Positions 34,680 to 45,288 are shown, numbered from the stretch's first letter. The stretch: DNA of 64,000 nucleotides from Pyrinomonadaceae bacterium (GCA_021463165.1 JAJTWY010000012.1:1-64000), one strand, 5' to 3'. Made by a program: numbers and translations. Notes: a model not told the origin generated them from the sequence alone.

Positions 34680-36290
34680 GTGAAAAACTTACTCATATTT
34701 GCTTCGGCCTTCATACTTTTTTCTGTCGGTAACGCTCTGGGCCAAACGTCCTGGCTCGACCGGCCCTTCAATAACTGGAACAATTCGAACGGAAATGTTC
34801 CAAACGCCCCGCGGACGCTCGTCCCGATCGATCCGCGATGTCAAAGCCAGGTTCGTCAGCCGGACAGCCTCTCGGATCGAGCCGTAACGCGCGCAGGGTG
34901 GTCGCTTTTCGGAGCGGCCCAGAGCTATGGACCGGTTACGCTGGTCAATGCGATGGCAGGCGTCGACGGAATGTGTCGGCCATCGCTCTACAACGCGTTC
35001 GTTTTTGTCAACAACCGCTTTGCTGGAACCCTATCGCCTACAACGATGGAATCGCGTGCGGACGGTTCGCTGATCTCGGCCCGGCTGAACGGCACGAACA
35101 ACATCACGGCCGATTTTGCGCGCTATCGTTCGACCGACGCACTTTGCTGCCCTTCACAGGAAAGCATGGTCACCTATTCGATCAGCTCGGGCGCGAGGCC
35201 GACCGTAAGGGCAAATGAGGTCACTACCACCCAGATCTGCCAGACCGACGGCGGCGTTTCGACCCAGGATAACGTCGTTTCCGGTACCGTCACCTATCGC
35301 CAACGCGTTGCTCTTCCGGCAACGGCCGTCCTTACCGTAAAACTCGTTGACGTTTCGCGGGCCGACGCTCCGGCCTCGACCATTCTTGAGCAGCGTGTCG
35401 AGACCGCCGGAAAGCAGGCGCCGTTCGACTTTGACTTTGCCTACGACAGGTCGCGCATCAATGAAAGAAATCGATACGCTGTGCAAGCCGAGGTTCGCGA
35501 TAACGGGCGGCTTATCTACATAACTGATACCAGCTACCCTGTTATCACCCAGGGCAATCCGAAGAATGTCGAGATCGTTATGGTCCCGGTCGGAGGCGGA
35601 TTCGGGCAGGGCGGCAATCGTGCCAATACGATCCGCGGAACCGTTACCTATCGCGAACGCATGGCCTTGGCACCTAACTCAGACGTTCGGGTCTGGATGG
35701 TCGATCCCTCGGCGCCGAATGGTATTCCCGTTGCCGAAACGACCTTCTCGACAGGCAACCGTCAAGTTCCCTTTCAATTCGAACTTCGATATGAGACCCG
35801 GGACATCGACCGCAACCGGAATTACGAGGTCCGCGCCGAGATCCGCTCGAAAGGTGCCGTCCAATTCCGCTCTCGGACTGGAACAGCAGTGAATACCCGC
35901 GGGGGTCAAGATCAAAACGATAGCGTTGAGATCGTAGTTTCTCCAGCGACTGAAGAAGCGGCCCCGATCACCGGACGATCAATGTCGCTTTCGAAATTCG
36001 GTGCCGGCTCGATGCGCGTGGGCGATCGCAACCAGTTTCTTGTTCAGGGTGGGATCGTAATAAGTGTGGACGGAAGGGCAAGAGTGACAGTTGGTTCTAT
36101 CACAAATCAGACGGAGTTTAACGGGACGCTCGTTTTTGCAGACAATTCGACACTGCGTATCGCCGTCACGGGTTCGTCGAACGGAGACGCATCGGGCGAG
36201 ATCGAGGTCTCGTACAGCGACCGAAGACTGAATTCGATCACCGGAAATAACCTGACGCTGAATGGCCAGGCCGTCGATTTGAGATTCTAA
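34680..36290 (+). CDS. Secreted protein with two YbaY-like domains
   Basis: Translation starts at a GTG (34680) with GGAGG just upstream; the product is 536 residues. A signal peptide (1-21, ending GNALGQ) is followed by an unrecognised domain (~25-190). Next come two tandem copies of a YbaY/YscW-like beta domain: GTVTYRQRVALPATAVLTVK (~200-310) and GTVTYRERMALAPNSDVRVW (~320-425). A C-terminal beta region of ~110 residues follows. YbaY-like domains are outer-membrane lipoprotein or pilotin-type folds. It is probably an envelope or surface protein. Tandem duplication is clear. Confidence 0.8.
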   Translation: MKNLLIFASAFILFSVGNALGQTSWLDRPFNNWNNSNGNVPNAPRTLVPIDPRCQSQVRQPDSLSDRAVTRAGWSLFGAAQSYGPVTLVNAMAGVDGMCRPSLYNAFVFVNNRFAGTLSPTTMESRADGSLISARLNGTNNITADFARYRSTDALCCPSQESMVTYSISSGARPTVRANEVTTTQICQTDGGVSTQDNVVSGTVTYRQRVALPATAVLTVKLVDVSRADAPASTILEQRVETAGKQAPFDFDFAYDRSRINERNRYAVQAEVRDNGRLIYITDTSYPVITQGNPKNVEIVMVPVGGGFGQGGNRANTIRGTVTYRERMALAPNSDVRVWMVDPSAPNGIPVAETTFSTGNRQVPFQFELRYETRDIDRNRNYEVRAEIRSKGAVQFRSRTGTAVNTRGGQDQNDSVEIVVSPATEEAAPITGRSMSLSKFGAGSMRVGDRNQFLVQGGIVISVDGRARVTVGSITNQTEFNGTLVFADNSTLRIAVTGSSNGDASGEIEVSYSDRRLNSITGNNLTLNGQAVDLRF

Positions 36291-36307
36291 TCCCTGCAAA
36301 GGAATAG

Positions 36308-36389
36308 GTTTGCCCGCGAACAGCGCAAGCCGGAACGAATGAAAAGCAGCGACACGCATTCGTTCTGGTCGCTGTATTTGCGGGCAAAC
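36308..36389 (+). other. Composite three-stem hairpin element
   Basis: Outer arms 36308-36317 and 36380-36389 (10 bp, perfect) enclose 5-bp arms 36321-36325/36370-36374 and an inner 12-bp stem 36330-36341/36357-36368 with one G-U. The element lies 17 nt after the YbaY gene stop and ends about 44 nt before the CBS gene. There is no T-tract. It could be a 3' stabilising structure, a small RNA or a REP-like palindrome. Confidence 0.6.
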
Positions 36390-36432
36390 TGGCATTCTTG
36401 CTTTATTTAACGCTGTCGAACAAAATATAAGT

Positions 36433-36900
36433 ATGCCCGAGTCTGAAACGACAGCCATTTCGCGCCGTAAATGCCGTGAGATAATGACGAAGAGTGTTCG
36501 CACGGTGTCGCCGGATGCCAGCATTCGTGAGGTAGCTCAGCTCATGCGCGAAGGCGATATGGGAGCCGTTCCGATCGTTGGCAACGGCAAGCTGATCGGC
36601 ATTGTCACCGACCGCGACATCGTCGTTCGCGTCGTCGCCGAGGGTAAAGATGCTTCGACCCCGATCTCTCAAGCCATGACAACGGAACTGTTCACCGTGT
36701 CTCCGGACGATTTCGTTTTCGAAGCCATCCGTCTGATGGGCGACAAACAGGTCCGCCGCATTCCCGTTATAAATGGATCTGGCGAACTCGCCGGCATCAT
36801 CGCCATGGCCGACGTCGCTCTCGATACCGAAGACGAACGCGAAATTGCAGCAACTCTGGAAGAGATCTCCAGCGGCAGCGCATTTTGGAGTAAGAATTAA
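36433..36900 (+). CDS. CBS-domain protein
   Basis: The 155-residue product is two CBS repeats (SIREVAQLMREGDMGAVPIV then LIGIVTDRDIVVRVV, and VFEAIRLMGDKQVRRIPVIN then ELAGIIAMADVAL). CBS pairs bind adenine nucleotides and act as energy sensors. It lies upstream of the Hsp20 and Lon genes on the same strand, so a stress-linked operon is possible. A specific partner cannot be named. Confidence 0.9.
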   Translation: MPESETTAISRRKCREIMTKSVRTVSPDASIREVAQLMREGDMGAVPIVGNGKLIGIVTDRDIVVRVVAEGKDASTPISQAMTTELFTVSPDDFVFEAIRLMGDKQVRRIPVINGSGELAGIIAMADVALDTEDEREIAATLEEISSGSAFWSKN

Positions 36901-36980
36901 CTATGCGGAACACTCAATTCACAATAAAGAATTTGGGTCGCATTCCGCATTCTGCATCCTGCATTCTGCATTGATACCCG

Positions 36981-37337
36981 ATGGCCAAATCGATCAATCG
37001 CCATTTTCAATTCGTCGGCTCGTCAAAGGACGTTCGCAGCGGCCAGCTATGGTATCCGGCGGCTGATGTTTATCAAACGCCGGACGGATGGGTGGTCAAG
37101 GTCGAGCTTGCCGGTGTCTCGCCCGAGGACATCGAGATCGATATTCAGGGCAACGTCCTCTATATTGCCGGCTGTCGAAAAGACAAGTCGTGCGCCGCCG
37201 GTATCTCCTATCAACAACTGGAGATCTCTTATAGCAATTTTGAAAAGACACTTCGGTTCCCTGCAGCAATCGACAATGCAAGCATCGAGCATCAGTTTGA
37301 AAACGGCCTGTTGATCATCAGCCTTCGAAAAGCGTAA
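36981..37337 (+). CDS. Small heat-shock protein (Hsp20/alpha-crystallin)
   Basis: This 118-residue protein has an alpha-crystallin domain: WVVKVELAGVSPEDIEIDI at the start of the core and IEHQFENGLLIISLRK at the end, where the GxLxI(x)L motif reads GLLIISL. It is an ATP-independent holdase in the cytoplasm. The N-terminal arm is short and the IxI tail is missing, so oligomer form may differ from IbpA. It is 9 nt upstream of lon. Confidence 0.88.
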   Translation: MAKSINRHFQFVGSSKDVRSGQLWYPAADVYQTPDGWVVKVELAGVSPEDIEIDIQGNVLYIAGCRKDKSCAAGISYQQLEISYSNFEKTLRFPAAIDNASIEHQFENGLLIISLRKA

Positions 37338-37346
37338 ACAGAACCT

Positions 37347-39794
37347 ATGGCGAACGAGACCACTCAAGATCAGGAAGAAACGCGACCTCGGCAAATGGAG
37401 ATCGCCGTTCTGCCGCTGCAAAATACGACGCTTTTTCCGGAAACGGTCGTACCCCTGGCGGTCGGGCGCGAGCGGTCGACGCGTGCGGTCGAGTCGTCGT
37501 TGGCGACCGAGGAGAAACTTCTCGCCTGTTTAACGACCAAAACCGAGAACGTCACCGGCGACGATGCCGGTTATGACGATCTCTATCGTATCGGCACTAT
37601 CGTCAACATCAAGCGAATGATGCGTAACGAAGGCATCATGCAGCTTATCGTGCAGGGAATGGACCGGTTCGAGATCGTCGAGTGGACCGGTGAACAGCCC
37701 TTCCTCAAGGCTAGGATCGAGATCCTCCCGGAGCTTCGACGGGTCGATGACGAAGAGATCGAAGCCCTGAAACGCAATATTCAGGGGATGATACAGGAGG
37801 CTCTTGCACTGCTGCCGCAGGTTCCGCCCGAGATCCGTGTTGCCGTCACTTCGCAGGAGGATCCGGTTCAACTCGCCTATTTCCTTGCCTCAGTGCTCGA
37901 CCTCGGTACTGAAACTGAGCAGAAAATGCTTGAATCTTCGACCGTTGACGGCCTCTTGACCTTGACGCACGCCGCCCTTGCCCGCGAGGTCGAGATCATG
38001 CAGATACGGTCAAAGATCGCGACCGAGGCCCAGACCGAGATGGACAAATCACAGCGTGATTACGTCCTCCGGCAGCAAATGAAGGCGATCCAGAAAGAGC
38101 TCGGTGAGGATGAAGAAAGCGGGGAGGGCGCCGAGGCGGCACAGCTTCGCGAGCGTCTGGAGCAGGCCGATCTTCCCGATGATGTTCGTAAGGAAGCCGA
38201 ACGCGAGCTGAAGCGAATGGAACAGCTTCCGCAGGCGGCTCCCGATTATCACGTCATTCGCACCTATCTCGAGTATGTGCTCGAACTCCCCTGGCGAAAG
38301 GCGAGCGAGGAAAAGCTCGACCTGAATGAAGCTCAAAGGATACTTGACGAAGATCACTACGGGCTCGAAGACATCAAGGAGCGCATCCTCGAATCGCTTG
38401 CCGTCGTGAAACTGCGTCCTGATTCGAAAAGCCCGATCATTCTGTTCGTCGGCCCGCCGGGCGTCGGCAAAACGTCTCTTGGCAGGTCGATCGCCCGCTC
38501 TCTGGGTCGTGAATTTGAGCGCCTTAGCCTCGGCGGAATGCGCGACGAGGCCGAACTTCGCGGTCACCGCCGCACCTACATAGGGGCAATGCCCGGCCGC
38601 ATCATCCAGGCTCTCAGACGCGTCGGTGTGAACAACCCTGTGATGATGCTCGACGAGATCGACAAGCTCGGCAACGACTTTCGCGGAGATCCGGCCTCGG
38701 CCCTCTTGGAGATCCTTGATCCGGCGCAGAACAATACGTTTCGCGATAACTATCTCGACCTGCCGTTCGACCTTTCTAAGGTGTTCTTTATTGCAACGGC
38801 CAATCAGCTGGGGCCGATCCCGATGCCGCTTCGCGATCGTATGGAGATAATTCAGCTTGCCGGCTACAGCGACCGCGAAAAGCTCAATATCGCCAAGCAA
38901 TATCTCGTGCCGCGCCAGATATCGGAGAATGGCCTGACAGAGGATCAGCTGGAGATAACGGACGCTGCGCTGAACCTTGTGACATCGCGCTATACACGTG
39001 AGGCCGGCGTTCGCCAGCTCGAACGCACTATCGGGAATCTCGCCCGAAAGGTCGCCCTCAAGGTGGCCAAGGGCCTCTCCGAGAAGGTGACGATCTCGGC
39101 CGACGAGATCAAGGGCTATCTTGGCCCTCCGCGGGTGTTCCCCGAGGAGGCGCGTAAAGAGTTGCCGCCGGGCGTGGCGACCGGAATGGCATGGACCGAG
39201 ATGGGCGGTGAAGTACTGTTCATTGAGACCACGCTGCTCCCGGGCGGAGGCGGACTAACGCTTACCGGCCAGCTCGGCGACGTGATGAAAGAATCGGCCC
39301 AGGCCGCTCGCAGCTATCTGTGGTCACATGCCGCTGAGTTCGGCATCGATCCACAGATGATCAAGGAAAACGGCATTCACATACACGTACCGGCAGGTTC
39401 GATCCCGAAGGACGGGCCGAGTGCCGGCGTCACGATGGCCACAGCTATGGCGTCGCTATACACCGGGCGTAAAGTTCGCTCCGACACGTCGATGACGGGC
39501 GAGATAACACTTTCAGGCCTCGTTTTTCCCGTCGGAGGGATCAAGGAGAAGGTGCTTGCCGCCCATCGCGCCGGAATTCGGCGGATAATAATTCCAGATC
39601 GTAACGAAGCCGACACGGAAGAGATACCGAGCGATGTCCGCAAGGAACTCGAAATAATTCCGGTCGTTTGGATCAGCGATGTGCTCAAGGCCGCTCTCGA
39701 ACCTGATGGCCCCGCTGAGAGAAAGATCATCATAGACCCTGCGGACGGACGTGCGGAGGGTTCGTCGGATCGGCTTGTCGCCGGCGACCGGTGA
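37347..39794 (+). CDS. lon: ATP-dependent Lon protease
   Basis: The 815-residue product has the N-terminal substrate domain (~18-210), a coiled-coil linker, and the AAA+ module with Walker A GPPGVGKT (369-376) and Walker B MMLDEID. The Ser/Lys protease domain has S692 in KDGPSAG and the Lys in VGGIKEK. Lon degrades misfolded and regulatory proteins. With Hsp20 and the CBS protein upstream, the locus is a small proteostasis cluster. The C-terminal ~20 residues are variable and charged. Confidence 0.97.
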   Translation: MANETTQDQEETRPRQMEIAVLPLQNTTLFPETVVPLAVGRERSTRAVESSLATEEKLLACLTTKTENVTGDDAGYDDLYRIGTIVNIKRMMRNEGIMQLIVQGMDRFEIVEWTGEQPFLKARIEILPELRRVDDEEIEALKRNIQGMIQEALALLPQVPPEIRVAVTSQEDPVQLAYFLASVLDLGTETEQKMLESSTVDGLLTLTHAALAREVEIMQIRSKIATEAQTEMDKSQRDYVLRQQMKAIQKELGEDEESGEGAEAAQLRERLEQADLPDDVRKEAERELKRMEQLPQAAPDYHVIRTYLEYVLELPWRKASEEKLDLNEAQRILDEDHYGLEDIKERILESLAVVKLRPDSKSPIILFVGPPGVGKTSLGRSIARSLGREFERLSLGGMRDEAELRGHRRTYIGAMPGRIIQALRRVGVNNPVMMLDEIDKLGNDFRGDPASALLEILDPAQNNTFRDNYLDLPFDLSKVFFIATANQLGPIPMPLRDRMEIIQLAGYSDREKLNIAKQYLVPRQISENGLTEDQLEITDAALNLVTSRYTREAGVRQLERTIGNLARKVALKVAKGLSEKVTISADEIKGYLGPPRVFPEEARKELPPGVATGMAWTEMGGEVLFIETTLLPGGGGLTLTGQLGDVMKESAQAARSYLWSHAAEFGIDPQMIKENGIHIHVPAGSIPKDGPSAGVTMATAMASLYTGRKVRSDTSMTGEITLSGLVFPVGGIKEKVLAAHRAGIRRIIIPDRNEADTEEIPSDVRKELEIIPVVWISDVLKAALEPDGPAERKIIIDPADGRAEGSSDRLVAGDR

Positions 39795-39816
39795 CCAGGC
39801 CGGCACGGGCAAAACA

Positions 39817-39845
39817 TTGACAAACACGCCTCGGGAACTGATAAT
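39817..39845 (+). promoter_or_regulatory. Sigma70-type promoter for the third cohesin-like gene
   Basis: TTGACA (39817-39822), a 17-nt spacer and GATAAT (39840-39845). Transcription would start near 39852, giving a leader of about 130 nt before the ATG at 39982, much like the paralogue at 1079. Confidence 0.55.
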
Positions 39846-39981
39846 AGGGTTCTGGCATTGCCCGTTCCTGCTCTATCCCCGGCTGACTTCACAGAAAGAT
39901 CAATCACAGGAAAATTGGCCGGGTCGTTTGGGGAAGAGCGTGTGAGGATGCCTCGCGCTTTCGAAAAGCCATTTAGAGATC

Positions 39982-40794
39982 ATGTATTTATTTGCTCACA
40001 TTCTTAGAAGCCGTTTTCTGGCCGCGATAGCGATCCTCGGTGTTACCTCGATCTTTTTCGGGACTGCCGGCCGATCAGCCGCCAGGGAGATCAACGCCCC
40101 GCGACTCGGCGAGCGTACTTTGACCGTCGTCTCGGCTACCGGCCAACAGGGCGGCCAGGTAACTATTCCTATCGAGCTTGAATCACAGGGCGACGAAGTA
40201 GCTATGTCATTTTCGCTCGTCTGGGAGCCGCTCATTCTTAACACGCCCGTCGTAACACTTGGCTCCGGCGTACCGGCCGGAGGCAACGTCATTCTCAATA
40301 GTGACAGCGTTTCCCAGGGCCGGCTCGGAATCCTGGTTGACTTTACGGCTCCGTTCGCTGCGTCGCCTCCCGCTCGTGAGGTAGTGAAAGTTACGTTCAA
40401 TGTGTCGCCGAATGCTCCGCTTCTTCAAAGGCCGATCAACTTCGCACCGGTGCCCGTTCCATTGAGTATCTCGAACACATCTGGTGCGTTGGTTCAGGCG
40501 GAATATCTGAGCGGCACCATAACCGTAACGCCCTCGGCATCGCTCGTTACGGTGTCAGGCCGCGTTACCACGCCGAGCGGCCAAAACCTGCGAAATGCGG
40601 TCGTTAGTATGATCGACGCAAACAACGTTCGACGAGTTGCGACCACGAGCTCCTTTGGCCTCTTCAGCTTTGGCGACGTTGCGACAGGCCAGACCTACAC
40701 GTTTACCGTCGCCTCGAAACGCTACAGATTCTCACCTAAGGTCGTGCCCGTCACGGCAGCGATCTCTAATCTCGACTTCGTCGGGCTCGAATAG
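39982..40794 (+). CDS. Secreted cohesin-like protein, third paralogue
   Basis: The product is 270 residues. The signal peptide (~1-35) is less standard than in its paralogues (RSRFLAAIAILGVTSIFFGT). A cohesin-like domain follows (~45-185: GGQVTIPIELESQGDEVAMS, GRLGILVDFTAPF). The last ~80 residues are the shared regulatory-like cassette, with TPSGQNLRNA, TTSSFGLFSF and VASKRYRFSP. It lies 39 kb from the other two copies with its own promoter and terminator. Confidence 0.8.
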   Translation: MYLFAHILRSRFLAAIAILGVTSIFFGTAGRSAAREINAPRLGERTLTVVSATGQQGGQVTIPIELESQGDEVAMSFSLVWEPLILNTPVVTLGSGVPAGGNVILNSDSVSQGRLGILVDFTAPFAASPPAREVVKVTFNVSPNAPLLQRPINFAPVPVPLSISNTSGALVQAEYLSGTITVTPSASLVTVSGRVTTPSGQNLRNAVVSMIDANNVRRVATTSSFGLFSFGDVATGQTYTFTVASKRYRFSPKVVPVTAAISNLDFVGLE

Positions 40795-40825
40795 CGTTTC
40801 ATTTCGATAGCTAAAGCATCACTCG

Positions 40826-40851
40826 GGCGGCTCGCGAACGGGCCGCCTTTT
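40826..40851 (+). terminator. Terminator of the third cohesin-like gene
   Basis: A GC-rich stem (40826-40834 and 40839-40847, with one U-G pair) closes a 4-nt loop and runs into TTTT (40848-40851). It lies 31 nt after the stop. Confidence 0.75.
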
Positions 40852-40931
40852 CCTTGCGTTTCGAGGGCCGGGAAATGCTATATCCTCCGCCTTTTGCTAA
40901 GCTAATCGGTTGGCGCGTGCCATCTGTTCCT

Positions 40932-42734
<1,803 letters not shown>

Positions 42735-42740
42735 GGCGGT

Positions 42741-42961
42741 GGATCACTTCTGTCGCGTGGATGTTCGACGAAATGGGTAATACCGCTGCCCCAAAGTTAG
42801 CGAGATCAGCAGACGAGTCTTTCGGGATCGCAATCAACCCCGGAGCCGACGCCAAAACCATGATGAAACTCTACGACGTCCTCGACGACAACGACGACGT
42901 GCAAAAGGTCTGGGCAACCTTTGACATCGACGAGAGTGAGATGGATTTAATGACTCGGTAG
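42741..42961 (+). pseudogene. yebC: YebC/PmpR remnant, internally deleted
   Basis: In one frame the region reads TSVAWMFDEMG and then AINPGADAKTMMKLYDVLDD NDDVQKVWATFD, which match the central and C-terminal parts of YebC-type regulators. The start codon, the first ~125 residues and ~60-80 residues between the two parts are missing. An internal ATG at 42761 could still start a 66-codon frame, so expression of a short protein cannot be excluded. It lies between lepA and the methylase gene. Confidence 0.6.
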
Positions 42962-42980
42962 ATCAAACGTATTTCAGCTA

Positions 42981-43008
42981 TTGACGGCTCTCAACTATGT
43001 GATACAAT
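42981..43008 (+). promoter_or_regulatory. Methylase promoter
   Basis: TTGACG (42981-42986), a 16-nt spacer and TACAAT (43003-43008). The -10 hexamer overlaps the first base of the palindromic operator-like sequence at 43008-43024, placing that site at the start of transcription. Confidence 0.55.
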
Positions 43009-43024
43009 ATCCCAAAATGGGATA
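43008..43024 (+). promoter_or_regulatory. Operator-like palindrome at the methylase promoter
   Basis: TATCCC-AAAAT-GGGATA is a perfect 6-bp inverted repeat with a 5-nt centre, placed on the transcription start of the methylase gene. The same sequence with two changes occurs upstream of the regulator gene (45289-45305). The XRE protein at 45016 is the obvious candidate binder. Confidence 0.6.
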
Positions 43025-43037
43025 ACGGAAATGAATC

Positions 43038-44129
43038 ATGTCTGAAATCTCCGCCGTAAAATCAAAAGTGATTCCACCGAGTACGGTTGGACGTGGAAAA
43101 GTGCTTTCACTTGAAACACTTCCGTCGGATAATTACTGGTCCGATGGAGATACAACGGTTTACTTCGGTGACAGCCTTGATTTTTATAACAAATGGTCGA
43201 GTCCGACAGTGATTGTATCCGACGGAGCCTATGGGATTCTCGGTTTCGAAGGAGACACGTCTGATCATTTGGAACTGCCGAAATGGTATGAACCTCACAT
43301 CGAAGGATGGAGCAACGCCGCCACGGCTCGGACTACGTTGTGGTTTTGGAATTCAGAAATAGGATGGGCTTCCGTTCATCCGGTTCTGGAGAGATATGGC
43401 TGGCGATACGTTAATGCGAATGTTTGGAATAAGGGAATGGCCCATATTGCCGGAAACGTCAACACTGCCAAGATTCGTCGTTTTCCAGTTGTAACTGAAA
43501 TGTGTGTGCAATATGTTTTTGAACCTAGGATTGATGATTTGCCAATCAAGCAATGGTTATACCGTGAATGGAAACGAACCGGTCTGCCCTTTAACAAAGC
43601 TAACGAGGCCTGTGGCGTCAAGGACGTAGCCGTTCGAAAGTACTTAGACCAAGGTCACCTTTGGTATTACCCACCACCTCAAATGTTTGTTCTAATGGCG
43701 GAATATGCTAACCGATATGGAAATCCTGAAGGCCTTCCGTACTTTTCACGAAACGGCAAAAATCCAATGACTTTCGATGAGTGGGAGGCGATGCGCTCCA
43801 CATTTAATTGTCCGATAGGTTTCACAAATGTTTGGGATCGAAATCCACTGAAAGGTGCTGAACGTATTACAACGTCGACAAATGGCGGAAAAGTTGTGCA
43901 TCTTAATCAAAAACCGCTCGATTTAATGAAGCTGATCATTGAGGCTTCGAGCAAGCCTAATGATGTGGTTTGGGAACCATTTGGCGGTTTATTTTCAGCT
44001 TCGCTCGCCGCGAAACAAACCGGACGACTCTCATTTGCCGGTGAAATTGACCCGACTTATTTTCAATTGGGACTTCAACGTCTTAAATCTCCAATACAAC
44101 CCGCATTAGATTACTCGATTACGGGCTGA
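43038..44129 (+). CDS. Type II DNA methyltransferase
   Basis: The product is 363 residues. Motif order is catalytic first and SAM-binding last: SDGAYG (61-66) near the N-terminus and VWEPFGGLFSASLAA (311-325) near the end, as in beta-class N4-cytosine or N6-adenine methyltransferases. The usual (D/N/S)PP(Y/F/W) motif reads SDGAYG here. A predicted endonuclease gene converges and overlaps by 19 nt. GC content is clearly lower than in lepA, which suggests transfer. The recognition sequence is unknown. Confidence 0.82.
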   Translation: MSEISAVKSKVIPPSTVGRGKVLSLETLPSDNYWSDGDTTVYFGDSLDFYNKWSSPTVIVSDGAYGILGFEGDTSDHLELPKWYEPHIEGWSNAATARTTLWFWNSEIGWASVHPVLERYGWRYVNANVWNKGMAHIAGNVNTAKIRRFPVVTEMCVQYVFEPRIDDLPIKQWLYREWKRTGLPFNKANEACGVKDVAVRKYLDQGHLWYYPPPQMFVLMAEYANRYGNPEGLPYFSRNGKNPMTFDEWEAMRSTFNCPIGFTNVWDRNPLKGAERITTSTNGGKVVHLNQKPLDLMKLIIEASSKPNDVVWEPFGGLFSASLAAKQTGRLSFAGEIDPTYFQLGLQRLKSPIQPALDYSITG

Positions 44130-45019
44130 TTGCTTTCGGTAATATTGAAAAGAACCTCTAATTCATGCCTAACTTCATCGTCGTTACCTTTTGAAAGCAG
44201 CCGATTCCATGAACCGATTGTTCGGCCTTGAAAATTTTTTTCATAAACTCTATTTTTAAAGGCTTCGATTTCAGCGTGAACAATTCGATCCATTTTTGCG
44301 TAGTTCGTGTCTAAGCGATATGGAAACTTAGACATCAGAGTTCTGAGCTTGGCTTGGTATTCTACTGTTGGCGAATATTCCAGCTTTCCCCACTTTTTAA
44401 CAATAGATTGAGCTGTCTTGAATTCGTCCGGAGTTCCTTGAAACTTATAGCCATTCGTATTCGTCTGTTGCAGATTACTTGTTCTTGTAGTCGTATCGCC
44501 CGGTTCTAATACCAGATAATCCGGCGGATTGTGATAATGATCATCACGAGCTTTTGCAACTGAGTGACCTGAGACGATTACAATATCAAGTATCGTCGGC
44601 TTGCCGAAAATCAGAAATTCAGGTAGCCAAGCAAGCATCGCAACTTGTGTTCTGTCATCTAAAAAATTGTTTTGGCTATCCTTGAATCGAGCTGTTATTT
44701 CAGTAGCAAGAGGGAACCAAGCCTTTACTTCAAAGCCCGGAATAGGCAAGACGTTACCCACAAAAATTGTGTCAGGAAATCCTGGATCTTGTCTGTGCCA
44801 TCTACCTAATTTGGCAAATTCTTTTTGATCATTTAAATATTCACAGACATTAAACTCGATTAGATTTCCGACCATCGGCGAGAGTTTCGAGATGATCCTA
44901 GCCAGATTTACAGCTGCATCTGGCGATACAGGTTTAGTGAGTTCAAGCACATCGAAAGAATGTCCAATCAACGCGCGTAAATGGCGCTTTGCGAGAGTTA
45001 TTACGGTTTTCGTCTTCAT
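44111..45019 (-). CDS. Putative type II restriction endonuclease
   Basis: This 302-residue protein has no clear family that I recognise, but a PD-(D/E)XK nuclease site is visible: PD at 82-83 (GFPDTIFVG) and EVK at 97-99 (GFEVKAW), with a possible upstream Glu at 55 (NLIEFNVCEYL). The short, low-GC gene converges with the methylase gene and shares an operon with the small XRE regulator (4-nt overlap at 45016-45019). The context makes restriction the best call. Confidence 0.75.
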   Translation of the reverse strand: MKTKTVITLAKRHLRALIGHSFDVLELTKPVSPDAAVNLARIISKLSPMVGNLIEFNVCEYLNDQKEFAKLGRWHRQDPGFPDTIFVGNVLPIPGFEVKAWFPLATEITARFKDSQNNFLDDRTQVAMLAWLPEFLIFGKPTILDIVIVSGHSVAKARDDHYHNPPDYLVLEPGDTTTRTSNLQQTNTNGYKFQGTPDEFKTAQSIVKKWGKLEYSPTVEYQAKLRTLMSKFPYRLDTNYAKMDRIVHAEIEAFKNRVYEKNFQGRTIGSWNRLLSKGNDDEVRHELEVLFNITESNQPVIE

Positions 45020-45261
45020 TTCCTAACTCCCGATTCAAGTTCAGAAATAAGTTTTGTCGGATCAATTCCGAGTACTTCGCAGACTTGTAATGTTTCAATA
45101 AGATCGAGCCTTCGTTCACCTCCTTCATACTTTGCAACGAAGGATTGTGGCCTTCCCAGTTGGGATGCAACTTCCACCTGAGTAAGACCAGACGTTTCTC
45201 TTGCCCTAATCAAAATTGAACGGAATAACTCGTATTCTGGAGTATGAAGAGACTTTGCCAT
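45016..45261 (-). CDS. XRE-type controller protein of the restriction system
   Basis: The product is 81 residues, almost entirely one HTH domain (TSGLTQVEVASQLGRPQSFV, then KYEGGERRLDLIETLQVCEV). It is the size and shape of C proteins that time restriction gene expression. Its stop overlaps the endonuclease start by 4 nt. A palindrome matching that at the methylase promoter lies 28 nt upstream of its ATG. Confidence 0.82.
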   Translation of the reverse strand: MAKSLHTPEYELFRSILIRARETSGLTQVEVASQLGRPQSFVAKYEGGERRLDLIETLQVCEVLGIDPTKLISELESGVRK

Positions 45262-45288
45262 TTAGGAATAATAAATCCTAAAATCGGA

